Assembly (NCBI RefSeq): GCF_019049245.1
Contig: NZ_JAGMUK010000061.1
Span: forward strand, 1-42,296
DNA length: 42,296 bases
DNA from: Streptomyces sp. AC555_RSS877
GTDB taxonomy: Bacteria; Actinomycetota; Actinomycetes; Streptomycetales; Streptomycetaceae
Direction: 5' to 3'
In this document: positions 33,691 to 41,459 of the stretch, piece after piece
How positions within the stretch are numbered: position 1 is the stretch's first letter
Layout of the letters: each line of letters begins with the position of its first letter
The notes under the pieces: model-generated
Seen by the model: only the letters and a program-made list of their open reading frames with translations
Databases searched by the model: none
Told to the model about the DNA's origin: nothing
Translations under genes and position numbers: made by a program

Positions 33691-34707
33691 ATGGCCGCAT
33701 TGGTGGCCGGCATCGTCATGGAGAACGTGCCGCTGCTCCTCGCGGGCCTGGGTCTGCCCGTGGTCTACGGAGTGCTCTTCTTCGTGGCCGGTGTGCCGCG
33801 GCGGGCCCGTGAGGCGGCCGTCGTGCCCCGCACGGCTCTCGCGATGATCGAGAGCCTGCACGCCACCGACGCCGAACTGTCGGCCGACATACCGATCCGG
33901 TTCGACCTCACGGTCGCACCGGACGGCGCGCCGGTGTACCGCGTCGACATCACCCAGGGCATCAACCTGGTCGACGTCCCCGCATACCGGCCGCGCGGCA
34001 TCCTGGTGGTCGAGTACCCGCCGGACCGGCCGTGGCAGGTACGGATCGTCGAGCGGCCGGCACCGCAATGGGAACGCCGGGCGGCAGAGGCCCGCCTCGA
34101 CTCCGCGCCCGAGTCGGCCTCGGTCCAATCGCCGCCGGAGGGCCGCGCGTTCGGCGCCGTCGTCCTCGTCGGACTCGTGCTCGGCGCGGCCGCCGTGACC
34201 CTGCTGTTCCGCGCGGAGCTGTTCAGCTCGGGGTCCGCCGCGCAGCCGCCCGACACCGCGAAGCCCTCCGTCTCGTCGACCTCGTCGACGTCGCCCACCA
34301 CGGTCACGGCGTCTGCCGGGCTGGCCACGGTCGCCCTCGGCCCGGGCCAGTCGCTGCTCGACAAAGGTGAACTGCGCCGGTCCGTCGACGCCCTGACCCA
34401 GGGCAAGGACACGCGCCCGGTGCTCTCCGTCGTCGTCCAGGAAAGCCTGCTGTCGGTGGTCTTCGCCCCCACCGGCACCCCGGTCCCCCGGTTCGACCTG
34501 GCCGCGGTGCCGTACGAGCGCATCCCCGCCCTGGTCGAGGAGGCCAGGACCACTCTTGGTGTCCGCTCCCCGCAGTCCTGGCAGGTCACCGTCGACCACC
34601 TCACCGGCGCCCTTGTCGTCCGGGTCGCCGTGACCGGGCCCGACGGCATGGCCTCGCTCGACGCGGACGACAAGGGGAAGGTGATCTGGCGCAGCCCGGC
34701 ACGCTGA
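33691..34707 (+). CDS. Membrane protein of unknown function
   Basis: The frame opens at 33,469 and overlaps the tRNA and its terminator, so the true start must lie later; ATG 33,691 (338 aa) begins directly before the first hydrophobic segment, though GTG 33,676 or 33,685 are possible. The protein has two N-terminal transmembrane helices (VAGIVMENVPLLLAGLGLPVVYGVLFFV), a soluble beta-rich region, a third helix (FGAVVLVGLVLGAAAVTLLF), a Ser/Thr-rich linker and an outer domain of about 125 residues. No family is recognised. Confidence 0.72.
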   Translation: MAALVAGIVMENVPLLLAGLGLPVVYGVLFFVAGVPRRAREAAVVPRTALAMIESLHATDAELSADIPIRFDLTVAPDGAPVYRVDITQGINLVDVPAYRPRGILVVEYPPDRPWQVRIVERPAPQWERRAAEARLDSAPESASVQSPPEGRAFGAVVLVGLVLGAAAVTLLFRAELFSSGSAAQPPDTAKPSVSSTSSTSPTTVTASAGLATVALGPGQSLLDKGELRRSVDALTQGKDTRPVLSVVVQESLLSVVFAPTGTPVPRFDLAAVPYERIPALVEEARTTLGVRSPQSWQVTVDHLTGALVVRVAVTGPDGMASLDADDKGKVIWRSPAR

Positions 34708-34841
34708 CCGAAGGGACGTTCCGGCGGCCGCGGAGTCATCCGGCCCACGAAGGCGTCAAGGCGTTGAGCAGAGGGACCGCCGCCGTCTACCAGGCCGCTT
34801 CACAGTCGCCTCAAAGCCCGTCGGGCCGCCGCAAAGCCCCG

Positions 34842-36836
34842 TCAGGCGCCGATCCTGGCGGCGATGACGGGTGCGAGACGGTCGGCGATGACCCGGTGGC
34901 CCTGGTCGTTGGGGTGCACCGAGTCCGTGAGGTGATCCGAGCCCAGCCAGCCCGTGGTGTCGACGAAGGAGACCCGGGAGTCGCCGCCCTGGACCGCCGC
35001 GCCGACGGCGGCCTCGGTCTGCGGGACGTACCGTCCGCGGAAGGTCTCCAACGCGAAGATCCAGGCCTGCGGGTAGGCGGCGCGGACCTTGCGCAGCAAG
35101 CTGCTGTAGGCGGCCTGGAACTGTGTCGAGCTCACTGAGTGCCCGACGTCATTGGTGCCGAGGTTGATGACGACCGCGTCGGCCCGGTAGCGGGAGAAGT
35201 TCCAGTCGGGTGTCGACGCGTTCGGGTTGAGCTTGGTGAACCGCTGCTCCAGGCCCACGCACCCGTCCGCCGCGGCGACGAGGCAGGCGCCGCCCTGGGC
35301 GATCTGGGTGTGCTCGGTGCCCAGCCGTTCCCCGATCAGCCAGCCGTAGGCGGTACGGGCGTTCTGCGAGGTCGTCGTGCCCACGGTGATCGAGTCGCCG
35401 ACGAACTCGACCAGCTTGCCCGGGGCGGGCGGCGCGAAGGTCGTCGCGCCGCTGTCGAGGGCGAGCCCTTGGAAGACGGCGTCACCGCGGTAGGACCCGG
35501 CGACCACCTGGTAGTTGACCTGGAGCGTGTGCCGGCCGGCCGGCAGGGCCGCCGGGGTCAGGTTCACCGTGCCCTTGACGTCGTCGTAGAACTTCACGGG
35601 CCCGTCGTCGATCCGCGCCCAGAGATCGATCGTGTTGCGCTGCTTGAGCTTGACGGTCGTGCCGGTGAAGCCGACGCGGTAGTACGCGCCCGCCCAGTAC
35701 GGCGTGTAGGCGGTGGTGGAGCTGGTGGTGTCCCAGCGTCCGACGAACTTGATGTTCGGGTCGCCGGGCTGGCCGGGAGCCGCCGCCCGGGTGGACAGGG
35801 TCGTGGCGGCGCTGATGACGGGGGCCAGACGGCCCGCGAACTTGGTGTGGCCCGCCTCGTTGGGGTGCCCGTTGCCGTCCTCGTAGTCGGTGCCGTCGGT
35901 GAGCCAGCCCGTCGTGTCCACGTAGCGCACCTTGGTGTCACCGGCGGCGGTGCGGGCGCTGACGGCTGCCTTGGTCTCGGTGACGTAGCGCTTCTTGAGG
36001 GTCTGCACCGCGAAGAGGGTCGCGTTCGGGTACTTGGCGCGGATGTCCCGCAGGAACGTTGTGTACGCCGACTGGAACGCGGCGCCGGTCACGCCGTGCC
36101 CGATGTCGTTGGTGCCGAGGTTGATGACGACCGCGCTCGCCTGGTAGCGGGAGAAGTCCCAGTTCGTTCCGCCCGTGCTGGCCAGCCTGAAGAACTGGCT
36201 GCTCAGACCGGTGCACCCGGACTGGGCGACGAGGCAGTAGCCGGAGCGTGCGACCTGCGTGTGCCGCATCCCCAGTTGCTCGCCGGTCTTCCAGGCGTAC
36301 GAGTCGAGCGCCAGCCGGTCGGTGAGGGCGCCGGCGGTGATGGAGTCGCCGACGAACTCGATCAGCCCGGCCGACGCGGCCGGGGCGACCGTGCGGGCGC
36401 CGGGGTCCAGGACCAGACCTTGGAAGGCGGTGTCTCCGGAGCGGTACGAGATCCGCAGGGTGTGGGTCCCGGAGGGGAGGGGCTGGGGGGTCAGGTTCAC
36501 CGTGCCGCGCACGCCCGCGTGGAAGACGTCGGGCTTGCCGTCGATGCTCGCGTAGAAGTTGACCGCGTCTCTGGCCTTCACCTTCACGGTGGTGCCGGTG
36601 AAGGACGTCTGCACGTAGGCGCCGGTCCAGTTGGCCACGGCCGTCGTGCCTGAGCTGGTGTCCCAGCGTCCGACGTAGGCGATGTGGGGGTCGGACACCG
36701 ATCCGTCGCCGGGCGCGGCGTGGGCTCGGGTGACGCCGGTCAGGGACAGCAGGCAGGCGGCGAGCACGGCTGTGAGGGCGGCCGCCAGTCCTCGTCCGGC
36801 CGTGCGAAGTGCGACCGGGTGGGGGGAGGTCTGCAT
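34842..36836 (-). CDS. Secreted esterase with two tandem SGNH/CE2-like modules
   Basis: The 664-aa protein has a signal peptide cut near AHA (residue 40). Two homologous modules follow (about 50-355 and 370-664). Each starts with a beta-rich domain (YVGRWDTSSG, FVGRWDTTSS) like the N-terminal domain of family 2 carbohydrate esterases, then an SGNH hydrolase: GDSITAG/GDSITVG (Ser), GTNDIGH/GTNDVGH (Asn) and HPNEAGH/HPNDQGH (His). Both catalytic sets are intact. CE2 enzymes remove acetyl groups from xylan or glucomannan. ATG 36,836 has AAGGGA 5 bases upstream; the longer frame to 36,980 would cross the CebR operator. The operator supports a role in plant polysaccharide use. Confidence 0.88.
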   Translation of the reverse strand: MQTSPHPVALRTAGRGLAAALTAVLAACLLSLTGVTRAHAAPGDGSVSDPHIAYVGRWDTSSGTTAVANWTGAYVQTSFTGTTVKVKARDAVNFYASIDGKPDVFHAGVRGTVNLTPQPLPSGTHTLRISYRSGDTAFQGLVLDPGARTVAPAASAGLIEFVGDSITAGALTDRLALDSYAWKTGEQLGMRHTQVARSGYCLVAQSGCTGLSSQFFRLASTGGTNWDFSRYQASAVVINLGTNDIGHGVTGAAFQSAYTTFLRDIRAKYPNATLFAVQTLKKRYVTETKAAVSARTAAGDTKVRYVDTTGWLTDGTDYEDGNGHPNEAGHTKFAGRLAPVISAATTLSTRAAAPGQPGDPNIKFVGRWDTTSSTTAYTPYWAGAYYRVGFTGTTVKLKQRNTIDLWARIDDGPVKFYDDVKGTVNLTPAALPAGRHTLQVNYQVVAGSYRGDAVFQGLALDSGATTFAPPAPGKLVEFVGDSITVGTTTSQNARTAYGWLIGERLGTEHTQIAQGGACLVAAADGCVGLEQRFTKLNPNASTPDWNFSRYRADAVVINLGTNDVGHSVSSTQFQAAYSSLLRKVRAAYPQAWIFALETFRGRYVPQTEAAVGAAVQGGDSRVSFVDTTGWLGSDHLTDSVHPNDQGHRVIADRLAPVIAARIGA

Positions 36837-36869
36837 GGGGATCCCTTCTGGGTTCCTCTCGCATCGATG

Positions 36870-36883
36870 TGGGAGCGCTCCCA
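36870..36883. promoter_or_regulatory. CebR operator
   Basis: TGGGAGCGCTCCCA is the exact 14-base palindrome bound by CebR, the LacI-family cellobiose-responsive repressor of Streptomyces. It lies 34 bases upstream of the esterase start, where it would block initiation. The rest of the spacer 36,884-37,143 is AT-rich and should contain divergent promoters for the esterase and the ice-binding-like gene, but I see no convincing hexamers. Confidence 0.88.
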
Positions 36884-37143
36884 TTGAGGCACTTTGCCAA
36901 GTACACGTCAAGATGTCGCGCAGGTTCCGTTTCGTGAAGGGCCGAGGGTCGCGACTGCCGCCATTCGGTCCATTAGGCATTCCTATGCCTTTCTCGATTC
37001 GTTCGTCGATTTCAGTGATATTACTCGAATGAACCGTAAATTGATTTCACGCTTGCGTAATGTGTCGACGGCAGAAACAGGCGATTCCGTGCGACCGAGA
37101 ACCGCCCAATAGGCACCATCCCCTCACAGGAGTTGGCCCCTCG

Positions 37144-38496
37144 ATGACGCTGAACATTCCTGATGCGCCGATTCGGCGCACCATGTCGGTGTGGATCACG
37201 GCGGTAGCGGCTGTGGTGATCGCTGCCGTTGTCCTCGTTCTGACGCCGACACGCGCAAATGCCATTGCCACCCCCGTGCCCATGGGCACGACGCTGGCCA
37301 CTTACGGAGTACTGGGTGGTGCGACGGTCACCAACACCGGCCCCACGGTGGTCGAAGGTCTCAACGTCGGTGTGAGCCCCGGTACAGCCATCACCGGGTT
37401 CCCGCCCGGCATCGTGACCCCGCCCGGGACTCTGCACGCTGCCGATGCCCACGCGGGCCAGGCCAAGATCGAGCTGACCACGGCGTACAACCAGGCCGCC
37501 GGACAGTCTCTGGACCCCGTGGTGTACGGCGACGCTCCCCACGAGTTCGGCGGCCAGGTGCTGACGCCGGGTCTCTACAGGGCGACCAGCAGCGCACAGA
37601 TCACCGGCACACTCACCCTGGACGCCCAGGGCAACCCCAATGCCGTCTGGGTGTTCCAGATCGGTTCGACTCTGACGACGGCAGCCGACTTCAGCACGGT
37701 GAGTCTCGTCAACGGCGCCTCGCCGTGCAATGTGTTCTGGCAGGTGGGCAGTTCGGCCACGCTCGGTACCGACACCTCGTTCGTGGGCACCATCCTGGCC
37801 AACACCTCGATCAGCGCCACCACGGGGGCGATCATCAACGGCCGCCTGCTGGCCGACGCGGGCGGTACCGGTAACGGCGCCGTGACGCTGGACACGAACA
37901 GGATCTTCCTCGGACCGTGTGCGGCCGGGGGCACTGGTGGCACCACCGGTGGCGTGATCACGGGTGGTGTGATCGCCGGTGCCACCACGGAGGGCACCAC
38001 GGGTGGCACCACGGGTGGTGTGATCGCCGGTGCCACCACGGAGGGCACCACGGGTGGCACCACGGGTGGTGTCATCGCCGGTGCCACGGAGGGCACCACA
38101 GGTGGTGTCATCGGCGGCGTGCCGACGGGTGGCGTCCTGGGTGGTGCGATCGCAGGTGCCACCACGGGGGGAACCACGGAGGGTGTCATCGGCGGCCAGA
38201 TCGCGGGCGCCACCTCGGGCGGTGCGACCGGTGGCAAGGACCACGGCGGAAAGCCCGACGACCACGATCACGACGGAAAGCCCGGCGGCCATGGCCATGG
38301 CGGGAAGCCCGGCGGCCACGATCATGGTGGGAAGCCCGGCGGCCACGATCATGGTGGGAAGCCCGGCGGCCACGATCATGGTGGGAAGCCCGACGGCCAC
38401 GACCAGGGTGGGAAGCCCGACGCTCACGACGGGAAGCCGGGCAAGCCCGAGGGCTACAGCAGTGATGAGGAAGAGCACTACAGGAAGTCTGCCTAG
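37144..38496 (+). CDS. Secreted DUF3494 ice-binding-like protein with Gly/Thr and His-rich repeats
   Basis: The 450-aa protein has a long signal sequence (ITAVAAVVIAAVVLVLTPTRANA, cut after ANA near residue 40). Residues 45-260 match DUF3494, the beta-helical ice-binding fold: LATYGVLGGATVTNTG, GDAPHEFGGQVLTPGLYR, NAVWVFQIGSTL, NVFWQVGSSATLGT and INGRLLA. The C-terminal 190 residues are repeats: a 17-residue unit around TTGGVIAGATTEGTTGG, then six or more copies of a 9-residue GGHDHGGKP unit. No LPXTG-type sorting signal is present. DUF3494 proteins bind ice or act as surface adhesins. An AGGAG lies 12 bases before ATG 37,144; the frame opens earlier at 37,060. Confidence 0.88.
   Translation: MTLNIPDAPIRRTMSVWITAVAAVVIAAVVLVLTPTRANAIATPVPMGTTLATYGVLGGATVTNTGPTVVEGLNVGVSPGTAITGFPPGIVTPPGTLHAADAHAGQAKIELTTAYNQAAGQSLDPVVYGDAPHEFGGQVLTPGLYRATSSAQITGTLTLDAQGNPNAVWVFQIGSTLTTAADFSTVSLVNGASPCNVFWQVGSSATLGTDTSFVGTILANTSISATTGAIINGRLLADAGGTGNGAVTLDTNRIFLGPCAAGGTGGTTGGVITGGVIAGATTEGTTGGTTGGVIAGATTEGTTGGTTGGVIAGATEGTTGGVIGGVPTGGVLGGAIAGATTGGTTEGVIGGQIAGATSGGATGGKDHGGKPDDHDHDGKPGGHGHGGKPGGHDHGGKPGGHDHGGKPGGHDHGGKPDGHDQGGKPDAHDGKPGKPEGYSSDEEEHYRKSA
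37955..38110 (+). repeat. 51-bp in-frame tandem repeat (DUF3494 protein)
   Basis: About three copies of a 51-base unit encode a 17-residue Gly/Thr-rich repeat, with one copy shortened. They are coding, not intergenic, and precede degenerate copies up to about 38,225. Confidence 0.75.
38280..38435 (+). repeat. 27-bp in-frame repeat coding for His-rich tail
   Basis: Copies of a 27-base unit encode GGHDHGGKP; three consecutive units (38,310-38,390) are nearly identical. The His-Asp-His spacing could bind divalent metals. Confidence 0.78.
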
Positions 38497-38518
38497 CTCC
38501 ATTTGAGTGAGCAGAACG

Positions 38519-38561
38519 CGGCGCGCGGCGGATCGATTGATGTCGATTCCGTCGCGCGCCG
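38519..38561 (+). terminator. Hairpin between the DUF3494 and DUF5819 genes
   Basis: CGGCGCGCG (38519-38527) pairs perfectly with CGCGCGCCG (38553-38561), and the interior (GATCGA, TCGAT) can fold further. It lies 22 bases after the DUF3494 stop and 24 bases before the DUF5819 start, so it may terminate or attenuate. Confidence 0.65.
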
Positions 38562-38584
38562 TTGGTGAAACCTCGGGAGAAGCG

Positions 38585-39316
38585 ATGAGAGAAACCAGGG
38601 TCAGCGCTGAGCCGACAGAACAAAGAGGCCGGGGAGAGGAAACCCCTGCGTATCAAGGGCTGCCTGAAAAACCTTCTCCCCTTCTCCTGAAGGCGGGCAT
38701 TCTCCTGAAGGCCGGAACGAGTGCCGCCGTGATCCTGTGCCTGGCGATGACCCTTGTCCATGTTCTCCTCGTGTTTCTGCACGTGGCGCCGCCCAATCCC
38801 CTTTCGCAGCAATACAGTCGGCAGGTCAATGCGTGGGTCTTCCCCCTCTTCGAGCAGAACTGGCGGCTCTTCGCGCCGGATCCCGAGTCGGTCAACCGGC
38901 AGGTGTCGGCGAGGACCTTGCACACCACCCCGGACGGCAGGGTGCGGGTGAGCGGCTGGTTCGATCTGAGCGCCGTCGACAACTCGGCGGTGGAACACCA
39001 TGCCTTCCCGAGCCACACGGCACAGAACACGCTGCGGCGGGCGTGGAGTTCGTACCTCGAAACCCACGGTGCCGACGACCGGCCTCGCTCGGAGCGGGCG
39101 TTGATGATCCAGAAGTACCTGACCAACATCGCGACAGATCGCATCGCCGCCCACCGGGGAGGGACCTTCGAGTCCGTCCAGCTGCGGGTGATCACGGTGC
39201 CCATCGCCGCGCCTGCCGGGCCGGCCGCGCCCGGCGGGGCAGGCCCGGCCGCCGCGCCCAAGCCTGCCGAAACGCGGTATCTGCCCTGGTGGAAGGTGAC
39301 CTCCCATGGAAACTGA
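38585..39316 (+). CDS. DUF5819 family protein (SdpA-like)
   Basis: The 243-aa protein has one transmembrane helix at about residues 43-66 (SAAVILCLAMTLVHVLLVFLH), then an outer domain with VFPLFEQNWRLFAPDP, the hallmark of DUF5819, which resembles SdpA of Bacillus. A Pro/Ala-rich stretch precedes the C-terminus. ATG 38,585 has GGGAGAA 5 bases upstream; the open frame begins inside the upstream hairpin at 38,507. It overlaps the HTTM gene by 11 bases, so the two are translationally coupled and likely work together. Confidence 0.82.
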   Translation: MRETRVSAEPTEQRGRGEETPAYQGLPEKPSPLLLKAGILLKAGTSAAVILCLAMTLVHVLLVFLHVAPPNPLSQQYSRQVNAWVFPLFEQNWRLFAPDPESVNRQVSARTLHTTPDGRVRVSGWFDLSAVDNSAVEHHAFPSHTAQNTLRRAWSSYLETHGADDRPRSERALMIQKYLTNIATDRIAAHRGGTFESVQLRVITVPIAAPAGPAAPGGAGPAAAPKPAETRYLPWWKVTSHGN

Positions 39317-40373
39317 GCAGACGCGCGCATCACACCGGATCGGTGAGCTTCTCACCGTCCTGACGGAGCGGCCGGTCTCCCTCTACGCCGCGGCGGTCCT
39401 GCGCATCGGATACGGGCTTCTCTACCTCCTCTTCCTGTTGCGCGAGTTCCCGCACCGCGACGAGATCTGGGGCCCCGGGTCACCGTGGACGCCCGAACTG
39501 GCCCGGCAGTTGTTCGACCAGACGGGGTGGGCCAGCATCCTGACCCTGTCCGAGAGCCGGGTGTACTTCGAGGCCTGTTACGTGCTGGCCCTCGTCACGT
39601 CCGCGCTGTTCATGCTGGGCTGGCGGACCAGAGCGGTGTCCGTGCTCTTCGCCGTCGTGGTGGCCTCGTTCCACGCCAGGGCGATCTTCATGACCGACGG
39701 AGGAGACAACCTCATCCTCCTCATGGCCCTGTACCTCGTCTTCACCGCGTGCGGCAGGCACTGGTCGCTGGACGCGCGCAGAACCCGCCTCCGAGCCTCC
39801 GCGGGCACCCCGTCATGCACGCCGCCGGTTCAGGGGGCGAACGAACTCGACCGGTCCCGCCGGACGTTGACGGCGGTACTCCACAACTGCGCCATGTTCG
39901 TCATCGCGGCCCAGGTCTGCTTCCTCTACGGGGCCGCGGGTCTCTACAAGGTGCAGGGCGGCTCCTGGGGCAACGGGACCGCGCTCCACTACGTCCTGAA
40001 CCTCGACCTGTTCCGGCCCTGGCCCGAGCTCTCCCTCATGGTGGACGAGCACGACGTACTGATCAGCATCGCCTGCTACCTGACCGTGCTGTTGCAGGTC
40101 GCCTTCCCGTTCGTCCTGTTCGGCCGGCTCAAGTACCCGGTCCTGACCACGCTGTTGGGTATGCACGTGGGAATCGCCGTCCTCATGGGCCTGCCCCTCT
40201 TCTCCGGCGCGATGATCATCGCGGACGCCGTGTTCCTGCCGGACCGCTTCTACCGGTCGCTGGGACGGCTGTGGCGGCACACGATCGGGCGGGCGGACGT
40301 CGGGAAGGTGAACGGTCCGACCCGCGGAGGACCGGCACTCGTGCCATCGCAGGTCGCGCCCGCACCGCGTTGA
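39306..40373 (+). CDS. HTTM-domain membrane protein (SdpB-like)
   Basis: The 355-aa protein has about seven or eight transmembrane helices and the features of the HTTM family (horizontally transferred transmembrane domain, related to vitamin K-dependent gamma-carboxylase): RIGYGLLYLLFLLREFPHR, FHARAIFMTDGGDNLILLM and YGAAGLYKVQGGSWGNGTALHY. SdpB, which with SdpA matures the SDP toxin in Bacillus, belongs to this family. The coupled DUF5819-HTTM pair suggests a similar membrane complex acting on a secreted partner. The substrate is unknown; the DUF3494 protein upstream is a candidate by position only. Confidence 0.82.
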   Translation: METEQTRASHRIGELLTVLTERPVSLYAAAVLRIGYGLLYLLFLLREFPHRDEIWGPGSPWTPELARQLFDQTGWASILTLSESRVYFEACYVLALVTSALFMLGWRTRAVSVLFAVVVASFHARAIFMTDGGDNLILLMALYLVFTACGRHWSLDARRTRLRASAGTPSCTPPVQGANELDRSRRTLTAVLHNCAMFVIAAQVCFLYGAAGLYKVQGGSWGNGTALHYVLNLDLFRPWPELSLMVDEHDVLISIACYLTVLLQVAFPFVLFGRLKYPVLTTLLGMHVGIAVLMGLPLFSGAMIIADAVFLPDRFYRSLGRLWRHTIGRADVGKVNGPTRGGPALVPSQVAPAPR

Positions 40374-40374
40374 C

Positions 40375-40404
40375 GTGGCGCGTCACCGGACGTTGACGCG
40401 CCAC
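40375..40404 (+). terminator. First terminator after the HTTM gene
   Basis: GTGGCGCGTCA (40375-40385) and TGACGCGCCAC (40394-40404) form a perfect 11-bp stem starting directly after the stop codon. Confidence 0.78.
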
Positions 40405-40421
40405 AGAGCCGCCCGGAAGGT

Positions 40422-40449
40422 CGACTCCGGCGCCTCAGCGCCGGAGTCG
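40422..40449 (+). terminator. Second terminator after the HTTM gene
   Basis: CGACTCCGGCGC (40422-40433) and GCGCCGGAGTCG (40438-40449) form a perfect 12-bp stem with loop CTCA. Two strong hairpins in series isolate the upstream unit from the glycosyltransferase. Confidence 0.8.
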
Positions 40450-40556
40450 TCGTCGTGAATGGACCCGGTGCCGCGCGCGTACTTAAAAGGTCCCTACAGT
40501 GAACGGCTAGCATCGCGACCGCGATCGCGATGGGCGTGGCGGGATGGGGTGAGGGC

Positions 40557-41450
40557 GTGCGGGAACCGAGGATCGGTGTCGCCGTGGTGACCATGGGCAA
40601 CCGGCCCGCCGAAGTGGACGCGCTGCTGGAGTCCGTGGCCAAGCAGGATCTCGCACCGGCACGCATCGTGATCGTCGGCAACGGCTGTCGGCTGCCCGAG
40701 TTCGCCGCACGGCTGTCCCTGCCCGGCGAGGTCACCACCATCGACGTCGAGGAGAACCTCGGCTGCCCCGGCGGACGGAACGTGGCGCTGGCGCGGCTGC
40801 GGGAGTTCGCGGACGTCGACGTCGTCGTGGAACTCGACGACGACGGACTCCTCGTCGACGCCGACGTGCTGCGCCGCTTGGCGGAACTGTTCGCCGCCGA
40901 CCCGCGCCTCGGCATCGTCGGCTTCCGCATCGCCGACGAGAACGGGGAGACCCAACAGCGGCACGTCCCCCGCGTCGGCTCCGCCGATCCGATGCGCGGC
41001 GGATACGTCACCGGGTTCCTCGGCGGCGGACACGCCTTCCGCATGGAGATGCTCGCGGAGATCGGCGACTGGCCCGCCGAGTTCTTCTTCGCCCACGAGG
41101 AGACGGACCTGGCCTGGCGGGCCGCCGACGGCGGCTGGCGGATCCTGTACGCCCCCGAGTTGCTGCTCCAGCACCCGAAGACCTCGCCCGCCCGGCACGC
41201 CATCTACTACCGGGTGAACGCCCGCAACCGCGTGTGGCTGGTCCGCCGCCGGCTGCCACTCGCGCTGATCCCCGTCCACCTGGGCGTGTGGACGCTGCTC
41301 ACGCTGCTGCGGGTGCGGTCCGTGGCCGGACTGCGCGCCTGGTTCGGCGGCTTCGTGGAAGGCGTACGGGAACCCGCCGGCGAACGACGGCCCATGCGCT
41401 GGCGCACGGTCTGGAAGCTCAGCCGACTGGGACGGCCGCCGGTCATCTGA
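40557..41450 (+). CDS. Family 2 glycosyltransferase
   Basis: The 297-aa GT-A fold protein starts REPRIGVAVVTMGNRPAEVDALLES. It shows the nucleotide-sugar binding DVEENLGCPGGRN, the metal-binding acidic ELDDDG (DxD-type), GGGHAFRMEMLAEIG and the acceptor-side FAHEETDLAWR (ED motif). It resembles bacterial rhamnosyl/galactosyl-type GT2 enzymes. No membrane helix is evident apart from a short hydrophobic patch near residue 240. GTG 40,557 with GTGAGGG upstream is preferred to ATG 40,530, which has no Shine-Dalgarno. It stands alone between two terminators and a repeat region; sugar and acceptor unknown. Confidence 0.88.
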   Translation: MREPRIGVAVVTMGNRPAEVDALLESVAKQDLAPARIVIVGNGCRLPEFAARLSLPGEVTTIDVEENLGCPGGRNVALARLREFADVDVVVELDDDGLLVDADVLRRLAELFAADPRLGIVGFRIADENGETQQRHVPRVGSADPMRGGYVTGFLGGGHAFRMEMLAEIGDWPAEFFFAHEETDLAWRAADGGWRILYAPELLLQHPKTSPARHAIYYRVNARNRVWLVRRRLPLALIPVHLGVWTLLTLLRVRSVAGLRAWFGGFVEGVREPAGERRPMRWRTVWKLSRLGRPPVI

Positions 41451-41459
41451 CACCGACGG

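Noticed and set aside
37955..38435. CRISPR array
   Set aside because: Repeats are contiguous, in frame and coding (Gly/Thr and His-rich units), with no unique spacers.
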